Origin: Bugula neritina | Taxonomy: Eukaryota > Bryozoa > Gymnolaemata > Cheilostomatida > Bugulidae | DNA: 64,000 nt | NCBI GenBank assembly: GCA_964035545.1 | Contig: OZ037771.1 | Span: 15,605,289 to 15,669,288 of the forward strand | Direction of reading: 5' to 3' | Shown: piece by piece, positions 34,166 to 49,600 of the stretch | Numbering within the stretch: the stretch's first letter is position 1 | Layout of the letters: the number at the start of each line of letters is the position of its first letter | The notes under the pieces: model-generated | Seen by the model: the letters and a program-made list of their open reading frames with translations, nothing else | Told to the model about the DNA's origin: nothing | Databases searched by the model: none | Program-made: the position numbers and the translations under genes

Positions 34166-37100
34166 ATGCCTGTTGGTGATTCCAGAAAAGATTATATTTT
34201 ATCCACACTAGGTGGACATTATTCTTTGTCTTCATCAGAAATTGAGGTGCTTGGGCTTCATGATGAAAAAGCTCTAAACTCGTTCTTAGATGATGGAAAC
34301 ACCACCTCACTATGTGTCAATGCAGTACAAAACGGAAAGGAAAAAGTCATAAAACTGTCAAATAAGGTGAACTAGTTACGTAATGACCTGCTAACAGAAA
34401 GTACAATAATGGTTTAATAGACAATAACCTTTTACTACTTTGTCATTTGTTTTATTTAGATTGAAGCAAACGGTGCACAGGAAACAGTTGTGTTTTTTAA
34501 AACTAAGCCGGCTGTAATTACACCAGACAACCTGCACAGGGATATCTCTGTCTCCACACTGTCACAGTCTCCAGTCGATGCCCTCTACCATTCAGTTCAG
34601 AAAGTGTTCGCTCCGTTACTGCTTAAGGTGAGCCTTAAAAGTACTAGTTGGCTACTGTTACTGATATATAGTCAGTTAACAGTACTAGTTCACTACTGCT
34701 ACTAGTATATAGTCAGTTAGTAGTACTAGTTCACTACTGCTACTAGTATATAGTCAGTTAGTAGTACTAGTTGACTACTGCTACTAGTATATAGTCAGTT
34801 AGTAGTACTAGTTGACTACTGTTCACTTGTGTAGGATGAGAGTCTAGACCCAAAGCTACAGACACTGTTAGGAGAACTAGAGAAAGGACTTGGCAGTGTC
34901 ATCAGGAAGCAGCGGAATGACAACTCCCACAACCGGGGAAGTGATGCGGATGACTCGCTCTCAGGTAAAGATTGTTTCTAAAGCGCTCAGTTTGACTATC
35001 ACTCAGTCTGAATATCACTCAGTCTGAATATCACTCAGTCTGACTATCACTCAGTCTGACTATCACTCAGTCTGACTATCACTCAGTGTGATTATCACTC
35101 AGTCTGACTATCACTCAGTCTGACTATCACTCAGTCTGAATATCACTCAGTCTGACTATCACTCAGTCTGACTATCACTCAGTCTGACTATCACTCAGTC
35201 TGACTATCACTCAGTCTGAATATCACTCAGTGTGAATATCACTCAGTCTGACCATCACTCAGTCTGAATATCACTCAGTCTGACTATCACTCAGTCTGAC
35301 TATCACTCAGTCTGACTATCACTCAGTCTGACTATCACTCAGTCTGAATATCACTCAGTGTGAATATCACTCAGTCTGACCATCACTCAGTCTGAATATC
35401 ACTCAGTCTGACTATCACTCAGTCTGACTATCACTTAGTCTGACTATCACTCAGTCTGACTATCACTTAGTCTGACTATCACTCAGTCTGAATATCACTC
35501 AGTCTGAAGCATTTCACTGTAAAGATAACTCCAAGTCTTGACCAAGATTAGGTATAAAAACAAGCATGTGGAAACAGGTCTCTATGACCACTATAGAGGT
35601 TAACATGACCACTATAGGGGTTACTATGACTACTTTAAGGGTTACTATGACTACTCTAAGGGTTACTATGACTACTCTAAGGGTTACTATGACCACTATA
35701 GGGGTTAGTATGACCATTATAGAGGTTACTATAGGGACTGTCTAGTAAATATGGGAGTTGCTTTTTCATATCTATTAAGAGTTGCTATACCTTCTATAAA
35801 AGCAATACATTGTGTCTGAGTATGCATTGCTAGCACCAGCTATATTATTACTATTAGCTGTGTCTCTATAAGTACTATATATGTTGCTATAAATACTATA
35901 CATGTTGCTACTAATAGCGGATGTGTTACTATAAATATTATATATGTTATGAACTATTGATTTGTGCAGGTATTCTGGTACCTAGTGACGAGTTTGAGTA
36001 TTGGGTGGAGTTGTCTAACTCTGGCAACAAACTGGATGTGAAAGAGAGAGCCCAAGCCTTCTCCGACACCTTCCACCAGATAAGCAAGGACTTTGTTAAC
36101 TTGAATGGCCTTGAGGTGATGGACGTGCTGGAGGTGGTGGAGGTGTGTCAGGACACGCTAGACGAGGTCTGGAGACAGACAGAACACAAGGAGTACCCTG
36201 AGCACCGGATGAGACATCTACTGGGTGTTATTGGTGGGTAGAGATCAATGTTCTTATGTATTATGTTAGTAGACACGAATAGAGATCAATTCTACTGTGT
36301 ATTATGTTAGTAGACACAAATAGAGATCAATTTTACTATGTATTATGTTAGTAGACACGAATAGAGATCAATTTTACTATTGTCTATAACATACAGATGG
36401 AGCGCTGTGTCGGTACATCCAGAAACATTTGGCCAATGAAAACTTTTGGCATGGTGCCTACGCACAGGTGAAGGAGAAGCTACGACTCAGCATATCACTC
36501 TGTGAGAGATGGTCTAGTGTGTGCCAACAGCTGACAACCCACTTCTGGAAGAGATATGCTCCTCACCCCTGGAAAGGGACGGTGTTTGTCCCTCCAGTGG
36601 TGGGCAGTCTTAACACTCGACTCGCAGAGGTGAAGGTCATCCTCACTTAGTTTTAATAATTACTTGCGTTAGAATTACATCTAACCAATACTTAAATAAA
36701 GCAATAATGTATACTTTATTCTAACCATAGTGTATCATAGCAACAGTGTGTATTATAGCAACAGAGTGTATCATAGCAGCAGTGTGTATCATAGCAACAG
36801 TGTGTATCATAGCAAAAGTGTATCATAGCAACAGTGTGTGTCGTAGCAACAGTGTGTATCATAGCAACAGTGTGTATCATAGCAACAGTGTGTATCATAG
36901 CAACAGTGTGTATCATAGCAACAGTACATATAGCAACAGTTTATTTATAATGCCTCTGCTGTAGATATTAAGCATCAGGTCTGTGTTTGAACAACTGATG
37001 AGATTGCTGCCGTCTGCTGAACAAGCAGAGCTGAGAGCAGCAGACGGTTTCTCACCTTTTGCTTCAGTCTCTCCTCTCCAGTTTAACCCGTACACTCAAC

Positions 37101-40100
37101 CCTTGTGGAATGCTGCCGTAGCTCAGCACCAGAAAGCCATGCTGCCGGCTGAACAGAAGATTGCATCTAAACTGAGGCAGAAGTTTAGACAGATTGGCAG
37201 CAACAGTCAGCAGGTCAGTGCAAGCTCCTCGGCACCTGTCACTTCCTGACACCTGTCACTCCTTGGCACCTGTCACTTCTTGACACCTGTCACACCTTGA
37301 CACCTGTCACTTCTTGACACCTGTCACTCATTGACACCTGTCACTCATTGACACCTGTCACTTCTTGACACCTGTCACTCATTGACACCTGTCACACCTT
37401 GACACCTTTCACTTCTTGACACCTGTCACTCCTCGGCACCTGTCACTTCTTGACACCTGTCACTCCTTGACACCTGTCACTTCCTGACACCTGTCACACC
37501 TTGACACCTGTCACTTCTTGACACCTGTCACTCATTGACACCTGTCACTTCTTGACACCTGTCACTCATTGACACCTGTCACACCTTGACACCTTTCACT
37601 TCTTGACACCTGTCATTCCTCGGCACCTGTCACTTCTTGACACCTGTCACTCCTTGACGCCTGTCACTCCTTGACAGCAGCCACACCTGTCACACCTTGA
37701 CACCTGTCAATCAAACAGGCTGTTATCATAACCTTCAACTCCTACTAGATAGACATACTGAATATTTCAGCTGCTGAGAGAGTTTCAGAGGTATAAAGAG
37801 CTGATAAAGAGGTCTATTATAAGTCGTGAGTTGGTGACGGAGAGAGAAACCCTCCTCGGCCAACTGACTGTTCTCATCAGACAGATGCAGGATGACTTTA
37901 ACCAGCGAGTTTCTGGAGCCAAAGAGACGCCTAAAGGGAAGAATTTACCCGAAGTTGTGAATGCAATAGTCTGGGTTCGTCAGCTTGAGGCTAAGGTGAG
38001 CCTGAACTGTATGCTATCACAGTACGTATCATACTACTGTATATATATAATACTATATATTATATATAATACTGTATGCTATCACAGTACGTATCATACT
38101 ACTGTATATATATAATACTATATATATAATACTGTGTATATATATATATATATAGTATTATATATATATATATATATAATACTATATATATATATAATAC
38201 TGTATGCTATCACAGTACGTATCATACTACTGTGTATATATAATACTATATATATAATACTGTGTATATAATACTGTGTATATATTATAGTGTATATAAT
38301 ACTGTATATATAATACTGTATATATAATACTATATATATAGTACTGTATATATAACACTGTGTATAATATACTGTATATTATATTGTATATAATACTGTA
38401 TATATGATACTGTATATAATACTATATATAATACTGTGTATACAATACTGTGTATATAATACTATATATATAGTACTGTATATATAACACTGTGTAGATT
38501 GAGGATATTGTGAGTTTGGCCAAGTCAATGCTGGATGACCTCTCAGGATACGAGAGGTTTGGGTCAGACACACAAGGACTACACGCTGAGTTGCAGAGTT
38601 GGAGGAAAGAGCAGTTTGATGATTGGTGTCGGGATATGCAGACCTCCATAGACGACTCGGAGAACCCGCTGAGGTTAGTAGTTTGAGTTATGAGTAGTTA
38701 GTGTGAGTTATGAGTAGTTAGTGTGAGTTATGAGTAGTTAGTATTAGTGATGAGTAGGTAATGCTGCTGCATGCATCTTGAAGCCTGGAGACCCATGGCA
38801 AGCTGATGGAGTTGAACCACTCAGACGGAAAGCTGCAAGTGAACTACGGAGACCGTCTGGTTACTCTTCTGCGTGAGGTGAGACAGCTGACTGCCATGGG
38901 ATTCAATATACCTGCCAAGATACAGCACACGGCGCACACAGCCCAGAAGTTCTATAGACACGGGGTTATCCTTAAACAGGTGCGTAGAATATATAGATAT
39001 AGCTAGTAGATATAGACAGCTGGTAGATATAGACAGCTAGTAGATGTAGGCAGCTAGTAGATGTAGACAGCTAGTAGATGTAGACAGCTAGTAGATATAG
39101 TCAGCTAGTAGATATAGACAGCTAGTAGATATAGACAGCTAGTAGATATAGACAGCTATTAGATATAGGCAGCTAGTAGATGTAGACAGCTAGTAGATGT
39201 AGACAGCTAGTAGATATAGTCAGCTAGTAGATATAGACAGCTAGTAGATATAGACAGCTAGTAGATGTAGACAGCTGGTAGATATAGACAGCTAGTAGAT
39301 ATAGACAGCTGGTAGATATAGACAGCTGGTAGATATAGACAGCTGGTAGATGTAGACAGCTAGTAGATATAGCCTATGTACCAAGGAAGTTGTATATTTG
39401 TAGGTGGCCCATTTCTACAACACAATAGATCAGCAGATGATTCCAAGTCAACAGGCTATGATGTTAGACAGTGCTCTGGCCTTTGAGAGGCTCGTCAAGA
39501 ACCCAAAGTCTGGTTAGTATATAATATAATACATATACTAGCATATAATATAATACATATACTAGCATATAATATAATACATATACTAGCATATAATATA
39601 ATACATATACTAGCATATAATATAATACATATACTAGCATATAATATAATACATATACTAGCATATAATATAATACATATACTAGCATATAATATAATAC
39701 ATATACTAGTATATAATATAATACATATACTAGCATATAATACATATACTAGCATATAATATAATACATATACTAGCATATAGTATAATACATATACTAG
39801 CATATAATATAATACATATACTAGCATATAATATAATACATATACTAGCATATAATATAATACATATACTAGCATATAATATAATACATATACTAGCATA
39901 TAATATAATACATATACTAGCATATAATATAATACATATACTAGCATATAATATAATACATATACTAGTATATAATATAATACATATACTAGCATATAAT
40001 ACATATACTAGCATATAATATAATACATATACTAAGATAATATAATATATATATACTATGTAGCACTGCACATGGTGTAACACAGTACCTGGTGTGTTAG

Positions 40101-43100
40101 GCTATATACTTGTGTATTAGGCTCGAAGACGAAAGGAGATGACATCACGGTGACGTGGGACAAACCGGAAGAGCTGGAGGCGTACATCGTGAAGCTGCAG
40201 GCGGCAGCGGACAGACTGACCAGTGAGAACAGACGCCTGAGGAAGAGTCACCAGGTGATACAGGACAAGGTGGTGCAGCTGATGGGAGTTGACCTGCTGC
40301 GGCATCAGGTCAAGTGGAAGGAGGGGCTGATGGAGATCCGCCACCACATGGCAGCGCTGAGTCAGCAGGGGTTTAGCTCGAGCAACATGAAGCCGTGGAG
40401 AGCTCACTGGGACAGGCAGCTGTATAAGGTGAGTAACACACTACATACCTAGTGCTGTTATATAGTATACTGTGCTATAGCGTGTTGTTGTATTATATAG
40501 TATGCTGTGCTATAGCGTGTTATTGTATTATATAGTATACTGTGCTATAGCGTGTTATTGTATTATATAGTATGCTGTGCTATAGTGTGTTATTGTATTA
40601 TATAGTACACTGTGCTATAGCGTGTTGTTGTATTATATAGTATACTATGCTATAGTGTGTTGTTGTATTATATAGTATATTGTGCTATAGGCTCTGGAAC
40701 ACCAGTATCAAATGGGACTGGAGGCTCTGAATGAGAACTTGCCGGAAATAAGTGTTGAACTCACATTCAGGTACATGTTGTAGGACACACTGTAGTATGT
40801 GTAGTATACACTGTAGTGAGTGTAGTATACACTGTAGTGAGTGTAGTATACACTGTAGTATGTGTAGTACACACTGTAGTGAGTGTAGTATACACTGTAG
40901 TGAGTGTAGTATACACTGTAGTGAGTGTAGTATACACTGTAGTGAGTGTAGTATACACTGTAGCGAGTGTAGTACACACTGTAGTGAGTGTAGTATACAC
41001 TGTAGTGAGTGTAGTATACACTGTAGTAGTGTAGTATACACTGTAGTGCGTGTAGTACACACTGTAGTGAGTGTAGTACACACTGTAGTGAGTGTAGTAT
41101 ACACTGTAGTGAGTGTAGTATACACTGTAGTGAGTGTAGTATACACTGTAGTATGTGTAGTACACACTGTAGTGAGTGTAGTATACACTGTAGTGAGTGT
41201 AGTATACACTGTAGTGAGTGTAGTATACACTGTAGTGAGTGTAGTATACACTGTAGCGAGTGTAGTACACACTGTAGTGAGTGTAGTATACACTGTAGTG
41301 AGTGTAGTATACACTGTAGTAGTGTAGTATACACTGTAGTGCGTGTAGTACACACTGTAGTGAGTGTAGTACACACTGTAGTGAGTGTAGTACACACTGT
41401 AGTGAGTGTAGTACACACTGTAGCGAGTGTAGTACACACTGTAGTGAGTGTAGTACACACTGTAGTATATATATTTATCTCTTAGACAAGGCAAGCTGCA
41501 GTTTAAACCGGCTTTTGAGGAGATTAAAGCGAAATACTTCAGAGAAATGAAGAAGTTCATCAGCATTCCAAATCACTTTAGAGGGGTGGGGGAGGACGGC
41601 CCCTCAATATTTCCTGCCATCATTGAAAGTAATGCCGGAGCCTTCAGTACATGCTACGCTAAGGCTAATCTTCTTTTCAAAAGACTTTACAATGCCCAGA
41701 ATCAGTTCAAGGTCAGTTATATTATTCAGTCACATGACATAGTCACATGATACAGTCATTTTATTCAGTCACATGACATAGTCCTTTTATTTAATCACAT
41801 GACACAGTCACATGACACAGTCACATGATGCAGTTACATGATATAATCACATGACACAGTCCCTTTATTCAGTCACATGATATAGTCACATGATATAGTC
41901 ACATGATATAATCACATGACATAGTCACATGATCTAGTTACATGACACAGTCACATGATATAGTCACATGACATAGTCACATGTTATAGTCACATTACAT
42001 AGTAACACATGATACAGTCATGTGTTACTATGTAATGTGTGCTGCATTGTTCTAGATAGACTATAAGTTTGTTCTAGATAGATTATAAGTTTGTTCTAGA
42101 TAGACTATAAGATTGTTCTAGATAGACAATAAGTTTGTTCTAGATAGACTATAAGTGTGTTCTAGATAGACTATAAGATTGTTCTAGATAGACAATAAGT
42201 GTGTTCTAGATAGACTATAAGTGTGTTCTAGATAGACTATAAGTGTGTTCTAGATAGACTATAAGTGTGTTCTAGATAGACTATAAGTGTGTTCTAGATA
42301 GACTATAAGTGTGTTCTAGATAGACTATAAGTGTGTAGTATTTCTGTACAGGAATGGGTTGTGTTTGGTTCGATTGACCTGGAGGAGTTTGTATCGGCTA
42401 ATCTCAAAGAGCTTGCTGACTGGGAGAAGAACTTTAAAGCCTTGAAATCCAGAGGAAGAGATGCTGAGAAGCTACCAAGGTAGGAATACAGTGGTAGTGT
42501 GTAGTGTGTGTAGCACACAGTACATGTTACTGATACCATGATGTAGTGTGTAGACTGTAGTACAGGTTTCTAGTAGAGACTGTAATACAAGTGTCTAATG
42601 TGTGTCCTATACTCGCAGCGAGGTGAAGGTCGACTGTATCACAGTGAACACTCTACCCGTCAAGACATACATTGATGATCTCATTCAGAGGCTGTTTGAC
42701 GCTCTCCTGTCCACATTACGCAAAGCCATCACTGCGGATGTCACTGCTATAGACACCTTTGTCAGCGAGGCCATTGAAACCCTTTCTACCAGACCCCAGA
42801 CGGTTGAAGAAATTGGTGAAGCTAGCGTCAAACACGCCGAGTTTGCCAAAAGAAAGAAAGAGGTGAGCTTCTTTCATAAACTAGAAATCAATCAACTGAA
42901 CTGTGAAACTTCTCTGCCAGTGTAACAACTGCCTGTTTGCAGGGAGGAGTTAGTAATGTGTTTAGGGAGGAGTTAGTAGTGTGTTTAGGGAGGAGTTAGT
43001 AGTGTGTTTAGGGAGGAGTTAGTAGTGTGTTTAGGGAGGAGTTAGTAGTGTGTTTAAGGAGGAGTTAGTAGTGTATTTAGGGAGGAGTTAGTAGTGTGTT

Positions 43101-43651
43101 TGGGGAGGAGTTAGTGGTGTGTTTAGGGAGGAGTTAGTTGTGTGTTTAGGGAGGAGTTAGTAGTGTGTTTGGGGAAGAGTTAGTGGTGTGTTTAGGGAGG
43201 AGTTAGTAGTGTGTTTAGGGAGGAGTTAGTTGTGTGTTTAGGGAGGAGTTAGTAGTGTGTTTGGGGAGGAGTTAGTAGTGTGTTTGGGGAGGAGTTAGTA
43301 GTGTGTTTGGGGAGGAGTTAGTAGTGTGTTTAGGGAGGAGTTAGTAGTGTGTTTAGGGAGGAGTTAGTTGTGTGTTTAGGGAGGAGTTAGTAGTGTGTTT
43401 GGGGAGGAGTTAGTAGTGTGTTTGGGGAGGAGTTAGCAGTGTGTTTAGGGAGGAGTTAGCAGTGTGTTTAGGGAGGAGTTTACATGAACTGCATCTTGCA
43501 GGTGCAACCACTTTTTGAGTCCTCAGAAGCAAAGAACAAGCTGCTGCGTACAGTTGCAGGAGGTGGTGTGACCCAGATTTCCGACCTACATTCAAAATGG
43601 GACAAGTTTGAGCTGATGATGCAGAGTTTCCAGCTGATGGTGAAGGAACAG
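34166..43651 (+). CDS. DYNC2H1: DYNC2H1 exons 1-16: N-terminal tail
   Basis: Residues 1 to about 1029. The tail dimerises the heavy chain and binds the dynein-2 intermediate and light-intermediate chains (family knowledge). Conserved blocks include [114 protein letters not shown]. No transmembrane or enzymatic motif is expected or seen. Introns between these exons are 70 bp to 1 kb and nearly all hold private minisatellites. Confidence 0.93.
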
Positions 43652-46600
43652 GTGGGGGGACAACTCTATAAGTTATTCTATAATATAATATGAGTGTATC
43701 TACTATATACTATATAATATAATATAATATGAGAGTATATACTATATACTATATAATATAATATAATATGAGTGTATCTACTATATACTATATAATATAA
43801 TATAATATGAGAGTATATACTATATACTATATAATATAATATAATATAATATGAGAGTATATACTATATACTATACTATATAATATAATATGAGAGTATC
43901 TACTCTATACTATATAATATAATATAATATGAGAGTATCTACTCTATACTATATTATATAATATGAGAGTATATACTATATACTATACTATATAATATAA
44001 TATGAGACTATATACTATACAATATAATGTAATATGAGAGTTTATACTATATACTATACTATACAATATAATATAATATGAGAGTATATACTCTATACTA
44101 TATTGAAGGTTGAAGTAATGAAGAGCAATGTTGAAGCTCGTAAAGCTGCCTTTGAGCAAGAGTTGGCCAAGTTCGCTGCCAGATGGCATCAGCTAAAACC
44201 AGGAAATGACATCCTCGAGTCTGGAGACAGAGACAGGTGTCAGCAGGCGGCGGCAGCAATCAGAGAGAGGAAGCAGGAGTTTGCTGACCTGGATGGTACT
44301 AGGGCTAAGATAGTGTGAGTAATACATGGTACTAGGGCTAAGATAGTGTGAGTAATACAAGGTACTAGGGCTAAGATAGTGTGAGTAATACATGGTACTA
44401 GGGCTAAGATAGTGTGAGTAATACATGGTACTAGGGCTAAGATAGTGTGAGTAATACATGGTACTAGGGCTAAGATAGTGTGAGTAATACATGGTACTAG
44501 GGCTAAGATAGTGTGAGTAATACATGGTACTAGGGCTAAGATAGTGTGAGTAATACAAGGTACTAGGGCTAAGATAGTGTGAGTAATACAAGGTACTAGG
44601 GCTAAGATAGTGTGAGTAATACATGGTACTAGGGCTAAGATAGTGTGAGTAATACAAGGTACTAGGGCTAAGATAGTGTGAGTGATACATGGTACTAGGG
44701 CTAAGATAGTGTGAGTAATACATGGTACTAGGGCTAAGATAGTGTGAGTAATACATGGTACTAGGGCTAAGATAGTGTGAGTAATACATGGTACTAGGGC
44801 TAAGATAGTGTGAGTAATACATGGTACTAGGGCTAAGATAGTGTGAGTAATACAAGGTACTAGGGCTAAGATAGTGTGAGTAATACAAGGTACTAGGGCT
44901 AAGATAGTGTGAGTAATACATGGTACTAGGGCTAAGATAGTGTGAGTAATACATGGTACTAGGGCTAAGATAGTGTGAGTAATACATGGTACTAGGGCTA
45001 AGATAGTGTGAGTAATACAAGGTACTAGGGCTAAGATAGTGTGAGTAATACATGGTACTAGGGCTAAGATAGTGTGAGTAATACATGGTACTAGGGCTAA
45101 GATAGTGTGAGTAATACATGGTACTAGGGCTAAGATAGTGTGAGTAATACAAGGTACTAGGGCTAAGATAGTGTGAGTAATACAAGGTACTAGGGCTAAG
45201 ATAGTGTGAGTAATACAAGGTACTAGGGCTAGGATAGTGTGAGTAATACATGGTACTAGGGCTAAGATAGTGTGAGTAATACAAGGTACTAGGGCTAAGA
45301 TAGTGTGAGTAACACATGGTACTAGGGCTAAGATAGTGTGAGTAATACATGGTACTAGGGCTAAGATAGTGTGAGTAATACAAGGTACTAGGGCTAAGAT
45401 AGTGTGAGTAATACAAGGTACTAGGGCTAAGATAGTGTGAGTGATACATGGTACTAGGGCTAAGATAGTGTGAGTAATACATGGTACTAGGGCTAAGATA
45501 GTGTGAGTAATACATGGTACTAGGGCTAAGATAGTGTGAGTAATACATGGTACTAGGGCTAAGATAGTGTGAGTAATACAAGGTACTAGGGCTAAGATAG
45601 TGTGAGTAATACAAGGTACTAGGGCTAAGATAGTGTGAGTAATACATGGTACTAGGGCTAAGATAGTGTGAGTAATACATGGTACTAGGGCTAAGATAGT
45701 GTGAGTAATACAAGGTACTAGGGCTAAGATAGTGTGAGTAATACATGGTACTAGAGCTAAGATAGTGTGAGTAACACATGGTACTAGGGCTAAGATAGTG
45801 TGAGTAATACAAGGTACTAGGGCTAAGATAGTGTGAGTAATACAAGGTACTAGGGCTAAGATAGTGTGAGTAATACATGGTACTAGGGCTAAGATAGTGT
45901 GAGTAATACAAGGTACTAGGGCTAAGATAGTGTGAGTAATACATGGTACTAGGGCTAAGATAGTGTGAGTAATACATGGTACTAGGGCTAAGATAGTGTG
46001 AGTAATACAAGGTACTAGGGCTAAGATAGTGTGAGTAATACATGGTACTAGGGCTAAGATAGTGTGAGTAATACATGGTACTAGGGCTAAGATAGTGTGA
46101 GTAATACAAGGTACTAGGGCTAAGATAGTGTGAGTAATACATGGTACTAGGGCTAAGATAGTGTGAGTAATACAAGGTACTAGGGCTAAGATAGTGTGAG
46201 TGATACAAGGTACTAGGGCTAAGATAGTGTGAGTAATACATGGTACTAATACTCCCAGGGCTGACTGCGAACACTTTGAAATGGATATCCCAGAGTTCCT
46301 GGAAGCTGATGAGTTGAGGACAGATCTGAATGCGTTTGAGACGATGTGGTCCATGTATGAGGAGTTTGACTCGGGACTCAGTAGTCTGGCAAAGGAGGAC
46401 TGGATTTCATTCAGGTATGTTGTGTTATATGTCGTCATGTAATGAGCTATGATGTCACTTAATAAAATGAGTTGTGACGTCACGTAATGTAGTGAGCTGT
46501 GACGTCACGTAATGTAATGAGCTGTGACGTCACGTAATGTAATGAGTTGTGATGTCACGTAATGTAATGAGCTATGATGTCACGTAATGTAATGAGCTGT

Positions 46601-49600
46601 GACGTCACATAATGTAAGGTAACGTTGTGTTGGCAGGTCTCGGTATTACACGTTTGAGGAGTACCTGGTTGGTTGGTATGATAAGTTGAAGGAAGGAGAG
46701 AGTAGTACAATGACAGTCTTCTTACAGAAGGAGATTGAGAAGTATAAGGTGTTATATACTACTCTTATATATAATATACTACTCTTATATATAATATACT
46801 ACTCTTATATATAATATACTACTCTTATATATAATATACTACTCTTATATATAATATACTACTCTTATATATAATATACTACTCTTATATATAATATACT
46901 ACTCCTATATATAATATACTACTCTTATATATAATATACTACTCTTATATATAATATACTACTCCTATATATAATATACTACTCTTATATATAATATACT
47001 ACTCTTATATATAATATACTACTCTTATATATAATATACTACTCTTATATACAATACTATATTATCAGCTCTATATATACTATATTATCAGCTCTATATA
47101 TACTATATTATCAGCTCTATATATACTATATTATCAGCTCTATATATACTATATTATCAGCTCTATTTTGTATACTATATTGATTTTCCAGAACGTTCTG
47201 CCAGTTCTAAAGTGGGTGAGAGGAGAGCCTCTGTCCCAAGATCACTGGCTAGATCTATTCAGGCTGGTAGGACTACCCCGAGGCACTGCACTAGAGAAAC
47301 TCACCTTTGGCCACTTGCTGAATGTCCGAGATGCCATAATAGTGAATGCAGTGGCTCTCAAGGTGCATCTCTCTATATTATATCTCTAACTGTTGACTGT
47401 GAGAGTAGAAACACTGACCTCTACTCTCTATTATGTGTTAACAGGAGCTGAACCAGAGAGCTCAGGGAGAAGTGACTATCAGAGAAGCTCTGAGAGAACT
47501 AGACCTGTGGGGAGGGGGCGCTGTGTTCACCCTCACCGACTATGAAGACAGTCAGAAGAGCAAGCTGAAGCTAATAAAGGACTGGAAGGAGGTGGTGAAC
47601 CAGGTGGGGGACAACCAGAGACTGCTGCAGTCCCTCAAAGACTCCCCCTACTACAAGGCGTTTGAGGACAAAGCCGGCCTCTGGGAGAAGCGACTCGCTG
47701 ACCTAGACGAGTTCCTCATGAATCTCAACCAGGTGCAGAGGAAGTGGGTTTACCTTGAGCCCATATTTGGTAGGGGAGCTCTACCTAAGGAGCAGGGCCG
47801 CTTCAGACGCGTAGACGATGACTACAGGTATGTAAATTCTCAGCTAGTAGCTGGAGGTGTTTATAGAACCACTCTTTGTTTATAGAACTACTCTCTGTGT
47901 TTATAGAACTATTCTCTGTGTTTATAGAACTCTCTTCTGTATTTATAGAACTATTCTCTGTGTTTATAGAACTATTCTCTGCGTTTATAGAACTATTCTC
48001 TGTGTTTATAGAACTCTCTTTTGTGTTTATAGAACTATTCTCTGTATTTATAGAACTATTCTCTGTATTTATAGAACTATTGTCTGTATTTATAGAACTG
48101 TTCTCTGTGTTTATAGAATTATTCTCTCTTTTTATAGGAACATCATGAGAGACATAGCTCGTGATAATCGGCTTCTAACATTTGTTAGTAAAAGTGGGTT
48201 GAAGAACGCCCTTACCACAATGTTGGACCAGTTACACAGATGCCAGAAGTCACTAAACGAGTTTTTGGAGGTGACTGATTGTATTATGCTACAATTTACT
48301 TAGTGTTTGGATTAACTGAGTACAGAGTACTTGACTGAGTACAGAGTACTTGACTGAGTACAGACTACTTGACTGAGTACAGAGTACTTGACTGAGTACA
48401 GAGTACCTGACTGAGTACAGAGTACTTGACTGAGTACAGAGCACTTGACTGAGTACAGAGTACCTGACTGAGTACAGAGTACTTGACTGAGTACAGAGTA
48501 CTTGACTGAGTACACAGAAGTGATGATTGTGTTACAGGAAAAGCGATCTCTCTTCCCAAGGTTCTATTTTATTGGTGATGATGATTTGTTAGAGATACTT
48601 GGTCAAGCTACTAATCCCAGCGTCATTCAAACTCACCTGAAGAAGCTATTTGCGGGGATTCACAGGTATGTGTGATATGCTTATAGTGTGATATGCTTAT
48701 AGTGTGATATGCTTATAGTGTGGTATACTTATAGTGTGGTATGCTTATAGTGTGATATGCTTATAGTGTGGTATGCTTATAGTGTGGTATGTTTATAGTG
48801 TGATATGCTTATAGTGTGGTATGCTTATAGTGTGATAGGCTTATAGTGTGATATGCTTATAGTGTGATATGCTTATAATGTGGTATACTATGTTTGAGTA
48901 CAAGTGACTGTTAAATATTTCTCTGTTAAACTACCACTAAATACACAGTATTGTTTCAGTGTGCAATTTGATGAGGGAAACCATCATATTATGGCAATGA
49001 AGTCTTTAGAAGGAGAGGTTGTGCCTCTGAAGGCAAAAGTACAGATAACTCCTGATGTAGAGGTGTGTATATAGTAGAGACAACTCCTGATGTAGAGGTG
49101 TGTATGTAGTAGAGATAACTCTTGATGTAGAGGTGTGTATATAGTAAAGACAACTCCTGATGTAGAGGCGTGTATGTAGTAGAGACAACTCCTGATGTAG
49201 AGGTGTGTATGTAGTAGAAACAACTCCTGATGTAGAGGTGTGTATGTAGTAGAGACAACTCCTGATGTAGAGGTGTGTATGTAGTAGAGATAACTCCTGA
49301 TGTAGAGGTGTGTATGTAGTAGAGACAACTCCTGATGTAGAGGTGTGTATATAGTAGAGATAACTCCTGATGTAGAGGTGTGTATGTAGTAGAGACAACT
49401 CCTGATGTAGAGGTGTGTATGTAGTAGAGACAACTCCTGATGTAGAGGTGTGTATGTAGTAGAGACAACTCCTGATGTAGAGGTGTGTATGTAGTAGAGA
49501 CAACTCCTGATGTAGAGGTGTGTATATAGTAGAGACAACTCCTGATGTAGAGGTGTGTATGTAGTAGAGACAACTCCGGATGTAGAGGTGTGTATGTAGT

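Noticed and set aside
44193-46483. Two overlapping minus-strand ORFs of about 700 codons ([11 protein letters not shown]- and [11 protein letters not shown]-type repeats)
   Set aside because: They are open only because the array unit is 33 bp, a multiple of three with no stop on that strand; the true gene is on plus.
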